Below the pieces are notes generated by a model that had not been told where the DNA came from, did not search any database, and was given only the letters and a program-made list of their open reading frames with translations. Source: Zerene cesonia (Eukaryota; Arthropoda; Insecta; Lepidoptera; Pieridae). Taken from it: a DNA stretch of 64,000 nucleotides. Positions 34,736 to 45,455 of the stretch are shown piece after piece; position 1 is the stretch's first letter, and each line of letters opens with the position of its first letter. The stretch spans positions 1,302,001 through 1,366,000 of the forward strand of contig NW_024045135.1 in NCBI RefSeq assembly GCF_012273895.1. Direction: 5' to 3'. Position numbers and translations under genes: made by a program.

Positions 34736-35145
34736 ACAAATGAAAACTTGAAGCTGGTGTATAATGTACAAACAGACAAACTGTGCTCTTTTCCAAGTGT
34801 AATTTTGCATTAAAATCATAGGCCTTTACCGCACTGACAGTATTCAGCTGTATTAATACAAAGTATTTAAAAAACAACCAACCAATTAAGAATAAGTGGT
34901 CGATTAGTAGCGCTAACGCTATCGCCGTTGAGTCAGCCAGTTACGTTAATCTCGGGCTATTATCCTGTCTTGTTTTCCCTTCACCTGAGAGGCCTCTTTA
35001 AGATAACAGTTGATTTGTTTGACCTGTGGAAGGTTAAGGTAAATAACTGATGGTATTTTTAAATTCAGAAGTTTACAAATAGACCGTTATTGGGCGGTCA
35101 TTACTTCTCGTAATGTGAATGTAGGATCGCGCACTTGGACTTAAA
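34736..35145. other. AT-rich stretch without a gene
   Basis: Nothing recognised. Confidence 0.5.
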
Positions 35146-35347
35146 TCTTAGTGATATTATAAATGCGAAAGTTTGTGAATATATGTATGTGTATGTTTGC
35201 TACTCTTTCACACAAAAACTGCTAAACCGATTATAATGAAATTTGCTACGTAGGTATCTGGACAACTGGAATGACACAGAGGCAGCTTTTTATACCGATA
35301 TTCTTACGCGATGCGGACTTACGCTGCTGAAACCGCGGGGCGCAGTT
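35146..35347 (+). mobile_element. Lep1-type Helitron-like element (family A)
   Basis: TGATATTATAAATGCGAAAG, CTCTTTCACACAAAAACTGC, TTCTTACGCGATGCGGAC and AACCGCGGGGCGCAG. Near full length with mutated ends. Confidence 0.8.
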
Positions 35348-35699
35348 AATAAATTTAATAAACAACGAGATTAAAAACAAGTACTAAGAAATAGAGTATC
35401 TAAATTCAATCTTTACACAGTATAGACACCTGCGTTCTACACGTGTCTCAATATGCTGTCCTGCCTATGTACCTGCATTCGACAAACCTGCAGTGCTATA
35501 CAAGAACAACTCCGAATCATATACTCGTATGTTGGCGATAATGTGAAAGAATAATACGTTAAGCACTTGCAATAAATAAATATATGCACAACGCTTGTAT
35601 AATACTATTTTTATAGAAAATATTCCTTCGTAATATCTTTGTTATTACAGATATATTTTATTATAGGTTTATATCATCAAGTTTGTTTCTATTTGTAAG

Positions 35700-35865
35700 G
35701 AAAATTGTGTCTGTTTGTTTGTCTTTTTTTCACGTTATAACGGAGTGTTGATGACGGATTTTGTCTATGAAGATATACAGACGCAATAGGCGACTTTTTG
35801 CCGCTGTGATTTTCAACCAACTTCAAAAAAGAAGGAGGTTATCAATGCGGCACTTCTCAACTGGC
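35700..35865. repeat. Dispersed repeat (family N)
   Basis: CACGTTATAACGGAGTG, ACGGATTTTGTCTATGAAG, CGACTTTTTGCCGC, TTTTCAACCAACTTCAAAAA and GAAGGAGGTTATCAATGCGG. The last block is a very common lepidopteran repeat motif. Partial matches lie near 18208 and 50158. Confidence 0.5.
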
Positions 35866-36114
35866 CCCATTTATATACATTGGTACATAAATTTAAATAA
35901 CCCCAAATAGATTTGATCTAATACTGACAATTTTAAGGCACTTCAGTTTATTGTTAAAACAATTATCATTTCTCTGGTCACGCGGGCGAATCTACAGCGG
36001 GAAAAATACATAACTCTGATAACTATTTCATGAACTACAATTGCTTCAGAACTTACAGGCATATGATTTTGCAAAGGGAGACATGCGGTAGAGTACTGTA
36101 CCGCATGTACAAGT

Positions 36115-36157
36115 ACAAAATACCACCAGCTCAGTTACCCGCTATGACATAAAAAAG
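36115..36157 (+). mobile_element. Family B retroposon, last ~40 bp
   Basis: ACCACCAGCTCAGTTACCCG, CTATGACATAAAAAAG: only the terminal piece with its A-tail, immediately upstream of another retroposon end. Confidence 0.65.
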
Positions 36158-36164
36158 TGTACCC

Positions 36165-36288
36165 GCCGTCCCGTCCAAAGCAGCTCCTTTGAACACAGTG
36201 GGGTTTTAGTCGGTAGGAATCCGACATAAGCCACGGCCGCTTCCCCGGGGGCCGTGGGTATCCTATGCAAGAAATTTCCACTAAAAAA
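36165..36288 (+). mobile_element. Structured LINE-type 3' end (family P), copy 1
   Basis: AGTGGGG (36197-36203) can pair with CCACT (36278-36282). Inside this stem lie two hairpins: GTCGG/CCGAC (36209-36225) and CCACGGCC/GGCCGTGG (36231-36257). An A-run follows. The same fold and order occur at 61369-61463. It is most simply read as a retrotransposon 3' end whose RNA folds as a three-way junction. Confidence 0.75.
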
Positions 36289-38139
36289 GGGGAGGGAGTT
36301 AATTAAAATCTCACATGAATAAAAACAAAAGCAAACAGACTGGCCAGATAATTTATTTCAACGACAAACGCCAGCTAATTGCTCCCGTGCGAAGCCAGGC
36401 GCAATTATAAACCAACCCGTCGCTAGAAACCTACGAATTAAATGTAATCTTTAAACATTTTAACTGAGACGAGCACAAAATTCTCGCTAGAACTTTTTGC
36501 CCTTTACTAAAATATTCATGTAGACACTTTCTAGAAACACAAATAAATTTAATTGTGTATTTTTAACCAATCTACCCGTCGCGTAATTAATTTAGTGGAA
36601 GAGAAGTTTAATAAGTATAACTCATAAAAGTCAAGTGTCAAGTGACAAACAAACCTTGCCGGCGCCGGTGACTTTCCTGCTGTATTTAAACCCGATTGTG
36701 TGGGAAGGAGGTTTATGTTTTTAGAGTGTATATGTGCATATCTCTTTGTCACACCCCAGACCAAAACGGCTTGTCGCATTTCTATGTTTCTTGCGGTGTC
36801 AATAGAAACAAAAAAAACGTTATATATAATCAAAATAAAAGACAGCTAAGGTTATGCTATAATAATAGGTACTTTTTGTCATAGAGTTTATTACACTAGG
36901 GCTCAGTTAACCCTTATCATAAACTTATATTAACACTATTAAAAGCCGTGACTCGAAGCTGATCTAGGCTAATGGGCGATGGTAATCTTATGAGTCACAA
37001 AGAGAATCACGTCAATCGGTCAAACTCCTACCAAGTTATCGACAAACGAACTTAAAAAAAGCATTGAGAATTCGTTTTTGGGAGCTTGCTTGAAAATAAA
37101 ATACAACTATACCTTTATGTTTTATAAACTCGCGCAATAAAAACTCCCATGTACGGATGTCAACTGGTCAAACAGTAACTTGGAATTTTCTGAACGGAGA
37201 TGGAGGCACTGCCGACCGACGTGACGGTGTTCCCAATGTCATACGGTGCGTGAACATTTCTAATGCGTCATTATTAATAGTAAGATGTACTGTTTTCCAA
37301 GTGGTATTATATTAATTCATGTGCTTTGTAAGATCTTGAACTAGCTATGTTGCGTAAAATAGCCATCACTAGAGTACAATTTGACTAATAAATAACAAAT
37401 TAAATTAGTAATGAAACAATTCTATCTATAATACGGACATACATCGACTATTAATTTAAATTTTTCGTAGTGTAATTGTATAAAAACATATCTTACCCAC
37501 TTGTCTATTTTAAACCATAATATTATGCAGTAAATAAAAAAGCAGAAATATTTTTGCAACAAGTTTTCATGCATTTTAGGACGAATTATAACGAATGGAA
37601 TAGAATATATCATCTTGCATAAGTTTGCAGAACGAAATCATTATTATTATTTAGAGAGAATAAATAATATGCCTCACTATATTACAAATATTACGTCGGT
37701 TACATTGTTTACATTTTGTATTATATTGTATTTGCACAATTAAAAAAAAATATAACAAAGAGCAATTTCATAAAACAATGGACACTCACCGGCAATACTA
37801 GCGGAAATAAAGAGTTCGTTAAATTGAAACTTTTACAGTGAATAAAAGGGTTTCATGTGACATCCGGGCGAGCTTTTATTGGACACTCGTTATATGCCGT
37901 ACATAGTGGAATGGCGTTGTTTTCTTAAACGCTACATAGTGGTCTACCTACTCCTTTTAGTGGGCAAATCTTGCGTATGCCCGAGCAAATGCATGAGCCG
38001 TGGGTTATGTTGGATTCCTACAGATTTCCACTGTGTTACTTCAAGCCGCTTTAATGAAGGGGCCACAGGAGCTGGTAATAAGTTGTCTGCGACCACTTAC
38101 TACCTGCTTTAGACCTTTTGAATGATGATAAAAACCGTT
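36289..38139. other. AT-rich stretch without a gene
   Basis: The overlapping frames at 36549-36833 (minus) and 36696-36884 (plus), and the frame at 37879-38112, have no recognisable domains. No repeat family is identified. Confidence 0.5.
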
Positions 38140-38385
38140 TCTCATCGTTCTGTAAGGAAGTTTTCGGTCTACTTCGCTGGACCGTACTTTTTTTTTCGAA
38201 TTTTTGATACATATTGTTATAGCGGCAACAGAAATATGTGATAATGTCAACTGTCTAACTATCACGTTTGCATTGTATTACAAACGGTCGGACAGTCAGA
38301 TACAGATAGACAGACGGAGAACAAAGTCAATAGACTGTGTGTAGAGTCCCGTTTTACCCTCTAGGTAAGGAACCTTAAAAACATG
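38140..38385. repeat. Dispersed repeat (family J), degraded
   Basis: The complement of ATATTTCTGTTGCCGCTATAAC (38210-38240), followed by AAACGGTCGGACAGTCAG, GACAGACGGAGAACAAAGTC and GTCCCGTTTTACCCTCTAGG. These are elements of a repeat common in insect genomes (from memory); here the two halves are in the usual order but eroded. Confidence 0.45.
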
Positions 38386-38447
38386 CTTAGTATATAGTAT
38401 GCTGGACATGTAATAACCTTCCTCGACTTTTCTGGATCGCGGATGAT

Positions 38448-38530
38448 AGGATCACGAATGGCCGAGAGGCTAGGCGTTGCTACGGTTTGGGAAAAAGGCA
38501 CGGGTTCGAATCCCGCCTCGTAATCGATTT
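38448..38530 (+). mobile_element. tRNA-like SINE head (family F), best-preserved copy
   Basis: It has an acceptor-like ATCACGA near 38451, a class-II-like A box TGGCCGAGAGGC, then GCGTTGCTACGGTTTGGG, a B box GGTTCGAATCC and a pairing TCGTAAT. Six of seven acceptor positions and most T-stem positions can pair. The anticodon arm is not clean, and related sequence recurs elsewhere in the window, so this is a SINE head rather than a working tRNA-Ser/Leu gene. Confidence 0.7.
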
Positions 38531-38889
38531 TTTTTTTTCAAAATTTCTCAACCTTCCTCGACACTCGTCTATGCAACACAAAATTATTATTTTTTTGCTC
38601 AGATTAGCTCCTTCAAATAAACTCAGCAATTGTATAACATCAAATTCATTTCACTTACATTTCTCGAATGTTCGCTGTAAGGAAACATAAATTAACTATC
38701 ACACAAATACTGCAGCACTTAACCGTTAAAGTCAAGTTATGATTACCAATCTATGGAATACCTATTAACCAAGTTCGTAACTTTGGCAGTTTTCCAAGTT
38801 AGTTGGGACCTAGTTATCACAGCGCAGTCTGGAACTATCACGTCTGAATACTTTGTATTAACAAGACAAAGAAATGTAAAGTAGAAATA

Positions 38890-39025
38890 ATTCGATCACG
38901 AGGCGGGATCCGAATCCGTGTCATTCGCCGAACCTTGGCATAGAGTGAAACTGCGGCCAGCTGCAGCCGCGATGGTATGCCTCAGCAATGGAATTTCTGC
39001 TACTCTTTCGGTCTTATGTTGAGGT
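38890..39025 (-). mobile_element. tRNA-derived SINE (family F) with leader
   Basis: On the minus strand: AGACCGAAAGAGTAGCAGAA leader, TTGCTGAGGCATACCATCG, a GC-rich insert, AGGTTCGGCGAATGACACGG and ATTCGGATCCCGCCTCGTGA. The shared leader shows that the unit extends well upstream of the tRNA-like part. Confidence 0.65.
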
Positions 39026-40539
39026 GGATACACACTATGTAATGAGACGATAATCATGCATTTTAACTAATAGGAAATATTATTTCAATTACTACAATAG
39101 TGTTTCAATGGAACGCGGTCTTTGTTGAATATGTTTTTTAGTTCTATAGCATTCAAATGCTTTATAATAAATAAGGATTTATTAATGAAATTGAATGCTT
39201 GTGAATCATAAATTTCTATAAAATCGAATTCTACCAACTCTATTAAATATTTGCACAAATACCTAACTTTTGATCAAAAAAAGATTAACAACTTCTCTCA
39301 CTCCTAAAAGTTGCAAATAACTTTTACATAACGAATCGAAGCTGGTCGTTTAAAATAAAAATTGTTATTCCTCGTTTTCTTAAAACTCTCAGGTAACACA
39401 AACAAATATATTTATTGGGAGCGTGTTTTTATAATAAAAAATACAATATTCCAATTATTTGTAAGTTAAAGAAACACGATATTCCATTAATTTGTATGAA
39501 TGTACATGAAAGTACATATTATACACATTTTTAAATATTTTCTTTATTTCTTTTTTTTTTTTGTCAAAATCGTATCATAATAAAGAACCTTTGCATTTTT
39601 GCATGGCATGCATCACCATACATCTAGAAATAGCGACGTATAAAAACTTAGACTAGCCGTAAACACAAATATATTACAAATGAATATTTTTTATACATGC
39701 ATTTCATATACAAGTATTTAAAACAAGAATGAATCATGCTTAAGAACAACACGGTTTGAGCCAACAAAGGACAATACAGTAAGTGTAATTTGAAACAGAA
39801 GTATTGTTGAATAACAGCTTATTCATTAGTTACCGGTAAATTGAGTCAGTCCTTACTCATATTACGATAACAAATGTATGTGACAGTCAAGAAAGTCCTT
39901 TGCTGCTTCGCTCCAATTTTTAACGAATTGTTGAATTTATTGCACTTCAGCCAATGGTACTCATAATGGTAGTATATGCTTTTTTGTATTATATCAAAAT
40001 TATTTTCAAAATTAAAAAATCAACTGACTTCCAAAGCACAAAGGTACTCAAACGTGAAAAATAAGTAAATATGTAGTATCTTCCCAACAAACTAATTAGG
40101 AATAAAAAAAGTATATTTCGTAAAAATGTATTAAAACAATACTGAAGATCTGTAATTAGCTTAAAAGACTGTGAGTTCAAAGCAATAAAACAGCAATAAA
40201 AACTTAGTCAATTACGCAGTCTGAACGCTTAAGATATCAAAGACCAGTAAAATTTACTTTATAGATTATAACAATGCCCCAAAAAACTCTTTTGGTTTTT
40301 TAATAATCATATTTCTAGAAAAATCATTTAACGCAAGTTTACAATAAGAAAAAAATATTTTTATCTAAAAGTTTAGGTGACAATATTATGTAACCCGGTT
40401 AAAAGGTATGCGAGTAGTAGTAATAGTAGTAGTAGTCCCAAATCCTACTTTCTATTCTATCCCAATAAATATCATTTTAATGTAAAACTTTGTGAGTATT
40501 TTTTAGATGTATGGTGAAGGAATTACTAATTTAACCTAA
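39026..40539. other. AT-rich stretch without a gene
   Basis: Only an (AGT)n tract near 40417-40436 is notable. Confidence 0.55.
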
Positions 40540-40740
40540 CCAAAACTCTGATATCTGAGTCAAACAGCCCAAACTCCTGGACCAATCGGGCTGAAATTTG
40601 GCATGCAGATAGCCAATACAATTTAGGCATCCACTAAGAAATAATTTTGATAAATTTTACTCCCACGGGAATAAAATAATGTTTATACGGTGAAATACTA
40701 TCTTGATCACGCGCACTGAGCTTGCTTGCACATACATGTA
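40540..40740 (+). mobile_element. Helitron-like element (family H), uninterrupted
   Basis: ACAGCCCAAACTCCTGGACC, GGGCTGAAATTTGGCATGCAG, then directly AAGAAATAATTTTGATAAAT and CCCACGGGAATAAAAT. It is the empty-site comparator for the nested insertion at 25599. Confidence 0.65.
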
Positions 40741-41589
40741 TATGTTACAAGTATATGTTAGTAAGTACATCTATAATTTTAAAACAAAGTCGAGTTAGTT
40801 ACACTTTTAAGTCAAGAATGGCTGGATTTTAATGATTTCTGCTTTCTCGCTATTGGTTCCATTTAGATTAGGATATTAACTGTAAAAATATAAAAATCTT
40901 CAAAACAAACAACCGTGCAGTCAGGACCAGTATTATGTTATATAGAAAAATAAGACGTATTACATATAAATATAATCACATATGTAACAATGCATTCTGC
41001 ATCTTATTAATAACAAAATAAAGAGCAAAATGTAACAATTTATCGACATTGTAGAATCCAGATGATCCCGTGGTTATTGCAGAAACTGCAGCGTACGAAC
41101 TTTGCATTTGTCAGGTGAAAATTCCTAAAGCTGTATGCAGATGTGTGGCCACTGTCAGTTAACATTCTGAATAGGGTTTTTGTCATTTCAAGAATCCCTG
41201 TAGAATCACTGCATAGTATAAAACAAAGTCGCTTTCTCTGTCCCTATGTCCCTATGTATATATTAAATCTTTAAAACTACGCAATAGATTTTGATGTTTT
41301 TTTTTTCATAGAGGGAGTGATTCAAGATTAAGGTTTCTATTTATAATAATATCTATTAAAATACTTCAAATTAACGCGTGCGTAACATTACACTTTCGAA
41401 AAACTCAGATCGAGCTTAGAAGAGAAAATTTTCTTATAAAATGGCTTTGATTTGCTAATGAAGTAAAATTCAGTTTTGGAATAGTGTCTATAAAAGAGAG
41501 ATACACTCATTTATATTTGATTTATTTACATTGTGATCGAAAAGACAATAGCTTTTAGGACAATTCATTTTCCTGGAAAAAAGTATTTT
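40741..41589. other. AT-rich stretch without a gene
   Basis: Nothing supported. Confidence 0.5.
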
Positions 41590-41787
41590 AGCGGCGCCCC
41601 GCGGTTTCACCCGCGTAGGTCCGTATCCCGTACGGGATAAAAAGTTGCCCATAATATGTTATTCCAATTGTCCAGCTGTTTACGTACCAAATTTCATTGC
41701 AATCGGTTCAGTAGTTTTTGCGTGAAAGAGCAACAAACACACACACATCCTTACAAACTTTCGCATTTATAATATTATAGTAGGATT
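41590..41787 (-). mobile_element. Lep1-type Helitron-like element (family A), well preserved
   Basis: GCGGCGCCCCGCGGTTTCAC, CCCGCGTAGGTCCGTATCCC, TTCATTGCAATCGGTTCAGT, ACAAACTTTCGCATTTATAA, TAGTAGGAT. It is the clean reference for the split copy at 4971-5565; only the CTAG terminus is altered (TAGC). Confidence 0.85.
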
Positions 41788-42543
41788 GTAGGTACTGCTT
41801 ATCTGTAGTTAATCATGAAACATAAAACATTTGCTTCCTATTGTAAAGGGGTCGCCAGACCTTTTGTCTAACACCAGAACTTTTAGTGAGTTGAACGTAA
41901 TTTTTTTTGAGAAACGGTTGACCAGTCATAATAATGAATAACATTTCTTATGTATAAGCAAGTCATATTATTATTCTTACAAGCATTCAGTGGGCATAAT
42001 TTTAAGCTTCCCTAAATTTGTTTTTGTGAACAAATAAAAAAATTGCTGTTCGTAAATCAACGTCCATATAATAAGCTGTCAGCTTTTTCATTCTCAGTTA
42101 TGAAACCTTGCAATGCAAATCCACTCATAAATATAATATACAATAATGTCGAATTTAGCAAAGCGTTCAATTTCCGCTTATTATAATGAAGGATATTAAA
42201 TGGAATATTTGAACGAGCATTCCGTTTTATGCAATTCGGAAATGAATGAATTAAGTATTGCGATGTATTACATAATTTATGTTTTTCATTTGTCCTGTAG
42301 GAAAATTCTTTCGCAATTTTTATGAATTTTATTTTATAACACATAAATCAAACAAGCAATTGGTTCAAAGGACAAGCCGAATGAAATTTTATTTAAATAT
42401 TTGGTTATGACGTGTGTTATACAGAGAGAGTGAAGACCATATTATTAATTTTGATTTTGTACCGAAATTAATCTCACTATGACAAAATATTCAATAAAGA
42501 TCGTGATCATTTTCAAGTGGTATTTTTTATTTGATTTGTCTCG
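41788..42543. other. AT-rich stretch without a gene
   Basis: A 95-codon minus-strand frame (42057-42344) has AT-driven composition and no domain. No other feature. Confidence 0.5.
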
Positions 42544-42774
42544 CTAGTTTTGAAGATCTTGTGCTATTTGGATAGCTTCATGTAGCCTAGTTTCTACAGA
42601 TATTTTAACTTGGTCCGACCAGCGCATTGGACTGCGACCACGGAGGCTTCCTTTTAACCTGGACGAAGTCTTTCTCAAGATTTCTTCCCTCTTTCTTGCA
42701 ATGCGACCGAAGAATTCGTCGAAAAGTGGTGGAAAGGCTTTTGCTAATATTAAACTAGGCTGTATATAAAACAA
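42544..42774 (-). pseudogene. C-terminal remnant of a LINE endonuclease/reverse-transcriptase ORF
   Basis: The minus-strand translation contains FFGRIARKREE followed by LRGRSPMRWSDQVK and HEAIQIAQDLQN before a stop. The pattern R-G-R-S/P-x-x-R-W-x-D, then a short helix rich in A and D/R, is the C-terminal tail common in lepidopteran RTE-type and 'craniofacial development protein 2-like' endonuclease/RT proteins (established family knowledge). No RT motif is present: only about 76 residues survive of a protein usually near 1000. The usual last residues after the DR/DLQN position are missing. There is no neighbouring LINE sequence that I can recognise, so this is an isolated dead fragment. The alternative, a chance frame, is less likely given the motif. 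Confidence 0.6.
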
Positions 42775-43285
42775 AATAGGATAATAAGAACGGACACAAT
42801 ATGCGATAACAACTTTTAATTAATGATTTTGAATATAAGTATGAAATAAATGCTGGAATCGAAATTTTCGAATAACTGTGAAGCAATCTTTACAGCGAAC
42901 GAAACAATTTTCTACTTCATATCGAAATTGCTCTTAAAGTTTGTCTCTAGTCCGGAACACGATTGCAAATAGGGGCATTTTCAATCGCAGAGAATCGTCC
43001 TACGGATTGTTTTATTTTTATAATACTCTTCATATAAAAATGTTTTTCGTCCCTCTGCATTAGGCGAAGGTTTAAAGAGCTTATTATGTGAGCAGAGTTC
43101 TTCATAATACGCCATGTGTATATTGTATATTGAAAAAACATATGAGTTTGATCCATGTAGTTTTTTATGAACATTTTTCTAATAGATCGTAAAATAAACA
43201 CTGGATGTATCCATAGCTACTCATTGAAAGATTCAGGATTAGATCATCTAAAACAATAATTTATAATGCTTATACTAAAATATCA
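42775..43285. other. AT-rich stretch without a gene
   Basis: An 84-codon minus-strand frame at 42947-43201 shows no domain; nothing else is recognised. Confidence 0.5.
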
Positions 43286-43289
43286 GCTA

Positions 43290-43323
43290 AATGAAAACCT
43301 TTAATAGTTTAAAGGTTTTCATT
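43290..43323. repeat. Perfect 15-bp inverted repeat, 4-nt loop
   Basis: The arm AATGAAAACCTTTAA (43290-43304), TAGT, and the exact complement (43309-43323). No T-run or coding neighbour suggests a terminator. Confidence 0.85.
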
Positions 43324-43844
43324 CCAAGGACGTCCTCTTATAATCTAGTTTAGAACTTAAAAAATCGAACCTCGCCAACTCACTTAATATCACATCAAAC
43401 AAGAAATTTGGTTTTCGAGAAAATTAATGAGGATCACAGAGGCCTCCGATAATTCGGTAAACTTCATCGAATTATTTATGAAAAAAATCTTTACATCTAA
43501 AAGTTACATTGGCTTTGCGATTTAATGGAAAAAGTTGATGGAATCATTTGTAAATGTCAATTTTTTTGACGTCTGAAAGTCCGAAGCGGGAAATCGACGT
43601 GTAGAAAATTTGACAAGAATTTTATTTTAACGCATACTGTTTATCAATGGAGGATATTTGGGAAAGTTCCAGTACGCTTCGCCTCTCTTTTCTAATGTAC
43701 TATTCACTATGGTATAGAAAGATCTGATGAATTCTCTTACGAGTGGATGTTACTCGTTTGGAATAATTCGTATTTACAGATACGTACGTTCATTTATCCA
43801 TGCCTCTAGATATTTTAATTATAATAAATGAGAAATATCAAAAA
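43324..43844. other. AT-rich stretch without a gene
   Basis: Nothing recognised. Confidence 0.5.
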
Positions 43845-43905
43845 GACGCGGGTTAGAATCCCGCCTCGTGATCATTTATTTTCTAAAGTTTAAAAAAATC
43901 TTTAT
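43845..43905 (+). mobile_element. tRNA-derived SINE (family F), 3' half
   Basis: AAGACGCGGGTTAGAATCCCGCCTCGTGATC holds a mutated B box (GGTTAGAATCC) and the family F acceptor-like end; an AT-rich tail follows. The A-box half is missing. Confidence 0.6.
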
Positions 43906-45354
43906 TTATAGGATTAGATATTTTTTATTCGTCTCCACAGATAACTATCAAAACTAAGCCCATAACCTACTAATATATTCAATACATGAATTCGTCCCCT
44001 GTATTCATACATAACATATTATTATGTACAATTTCCTTCCTTTCTTCTGTTTTATACAAACATTTATACCCAGCAAATTGTTTCACTTTTAAACTAGAAA
44101 ACAACACATTGAACAAATTGCAAAAAAAGTCCTTCATATTTAAATGTTCGTACACAAATCTTTATTTAACTGCCCAATAATATTTTACACGGATTAGGCC
44201 TTTCCGCCGTATCCGGGCGGGGCCAGATAAAACATGCATTTAATTGTAAATTTACACTCCATCGGCTCGTGGCGTAATCGCGGTGGCCCTGCCTTTTTTA
44301 CGGTCAACTGAGATTTAAATAAAAATTGAGGTTTAACATGATATCCGACAACATATATATCTTACTTATATTTAGCAATGTAAAATCTGTTGTGTGTTTT
44401 ACGCGTGAATAATTCTGAAGTACAGTTTGAATGAATGAATCGATGATATTTTATTGTACACACCATCGACCTGTACAGAACGCAAAGAAATAATACAAAG
44501 TACAAAATAAAAATACGAATTGCACAATATGGTCGCCACCATATGGCAACAGAGCCATCTCTTCCAGGCAACCAAAACAAAGAAACAATACGGTAAAGCG
44601 CATAGATAGAAGTAGTATGCGTATGAGGGGAAATAAAATATCATCTAAATTAAAAAAAATATAGCTTTTCCATGTTAAGACGTGAAAGTAGGTTACATTT
44701 CAATAATATCTAATTGTACAATGAAACGAACTAACCTGAAGTGAAGTTCTATTGTAATTATACGACTGGCTTGATCAAAGATGATTTTAATTTGATATAT
44801 ACTATCACACCCCCGCATCTTACTTCCCATATATAATTACATCTGTAATGAGTCTATTTTGTAAGTATTTTGAACAACATTTGCTTCAAAGTTATATCAC
44901 GTAATCAAAGACATAACACACCATAGCACACCTTTTATAAATCGGTAACACATAATATTTTACGATTCCCAATATAAAACAATTCCAAACTTCCGTGGAA
45001 CTCGGCAGCGTCCCGTGCTCCCTGTTATTATTGTTATTGTCAATTCGACTGCGGAAATGTCGTCGAAATTGAAGAGTAATGTAATTTGAGAATAAGAGCT
45101 CGACCTTACGTTTTGTGTTGAGTCACAATAAGAATTTGTATAGGAGACTTCTTTGAGAATCTTTCATAGACTCTTGCGTCCCCTGGGTGTTAAAGTTTAT
45201 GGCATACTTACTCCAAGTATCCCAGTTCTACTTTTTGGACCTTTTTTAAAGTGGATAATGCATTTACTCATACTCAAGGTGCTCGGGGATAGGGTGGGTT
45301 ATATCGTGCTCTAATTGTCTATTTTTATTGAGGAAATTTGATAGAACAAAAAAA
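43906..45354. other. AT-rich stretch without a gene
   Basis: Bases 44195-44300 are GC-richer (GCCGTATCCGGGCGGGGCC), with no coding frame and no match in this window. The minus-strand frames at 44362-44644 lack any domain beyond hydrophobic runs. Confidence 0.45.
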
Positions 45355-45455
45355 AATATATCACGAGACGGGATTCTAAGGCGACGCCTGGTTCTCGGCC
45401 ACCTGTGATAGATAAATTTCTTCTACTCTTTCGGTTCCATGTGCCTAATATTTAT
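45355..45455 (-). mobile_element. tRNA-derived SINE (family F) with leader
   Basis: On the minus strand: CATGGAACCGAAAGAGTAG leader, AGGTGGCCGAGAACCAGGCG (A-box region), AGAATCCCGTCTCGTGAT (mutated B box and end). Confidence 0.6.

Noticed and set aside
38448..38530. Functional tRNA-Ser/Leu gene
   Set aside because: A and B boxes are good, but the acceptor and T stems have mismatches, the anticodon arm does not form cleanly, and homologous copies recur in the window. It is a SINE head.
42947..43201. 84-codon minus-strand frame as a gene
   Set aside because: The translation shows no domain and the composition matches surrounding AT-rich DNA.
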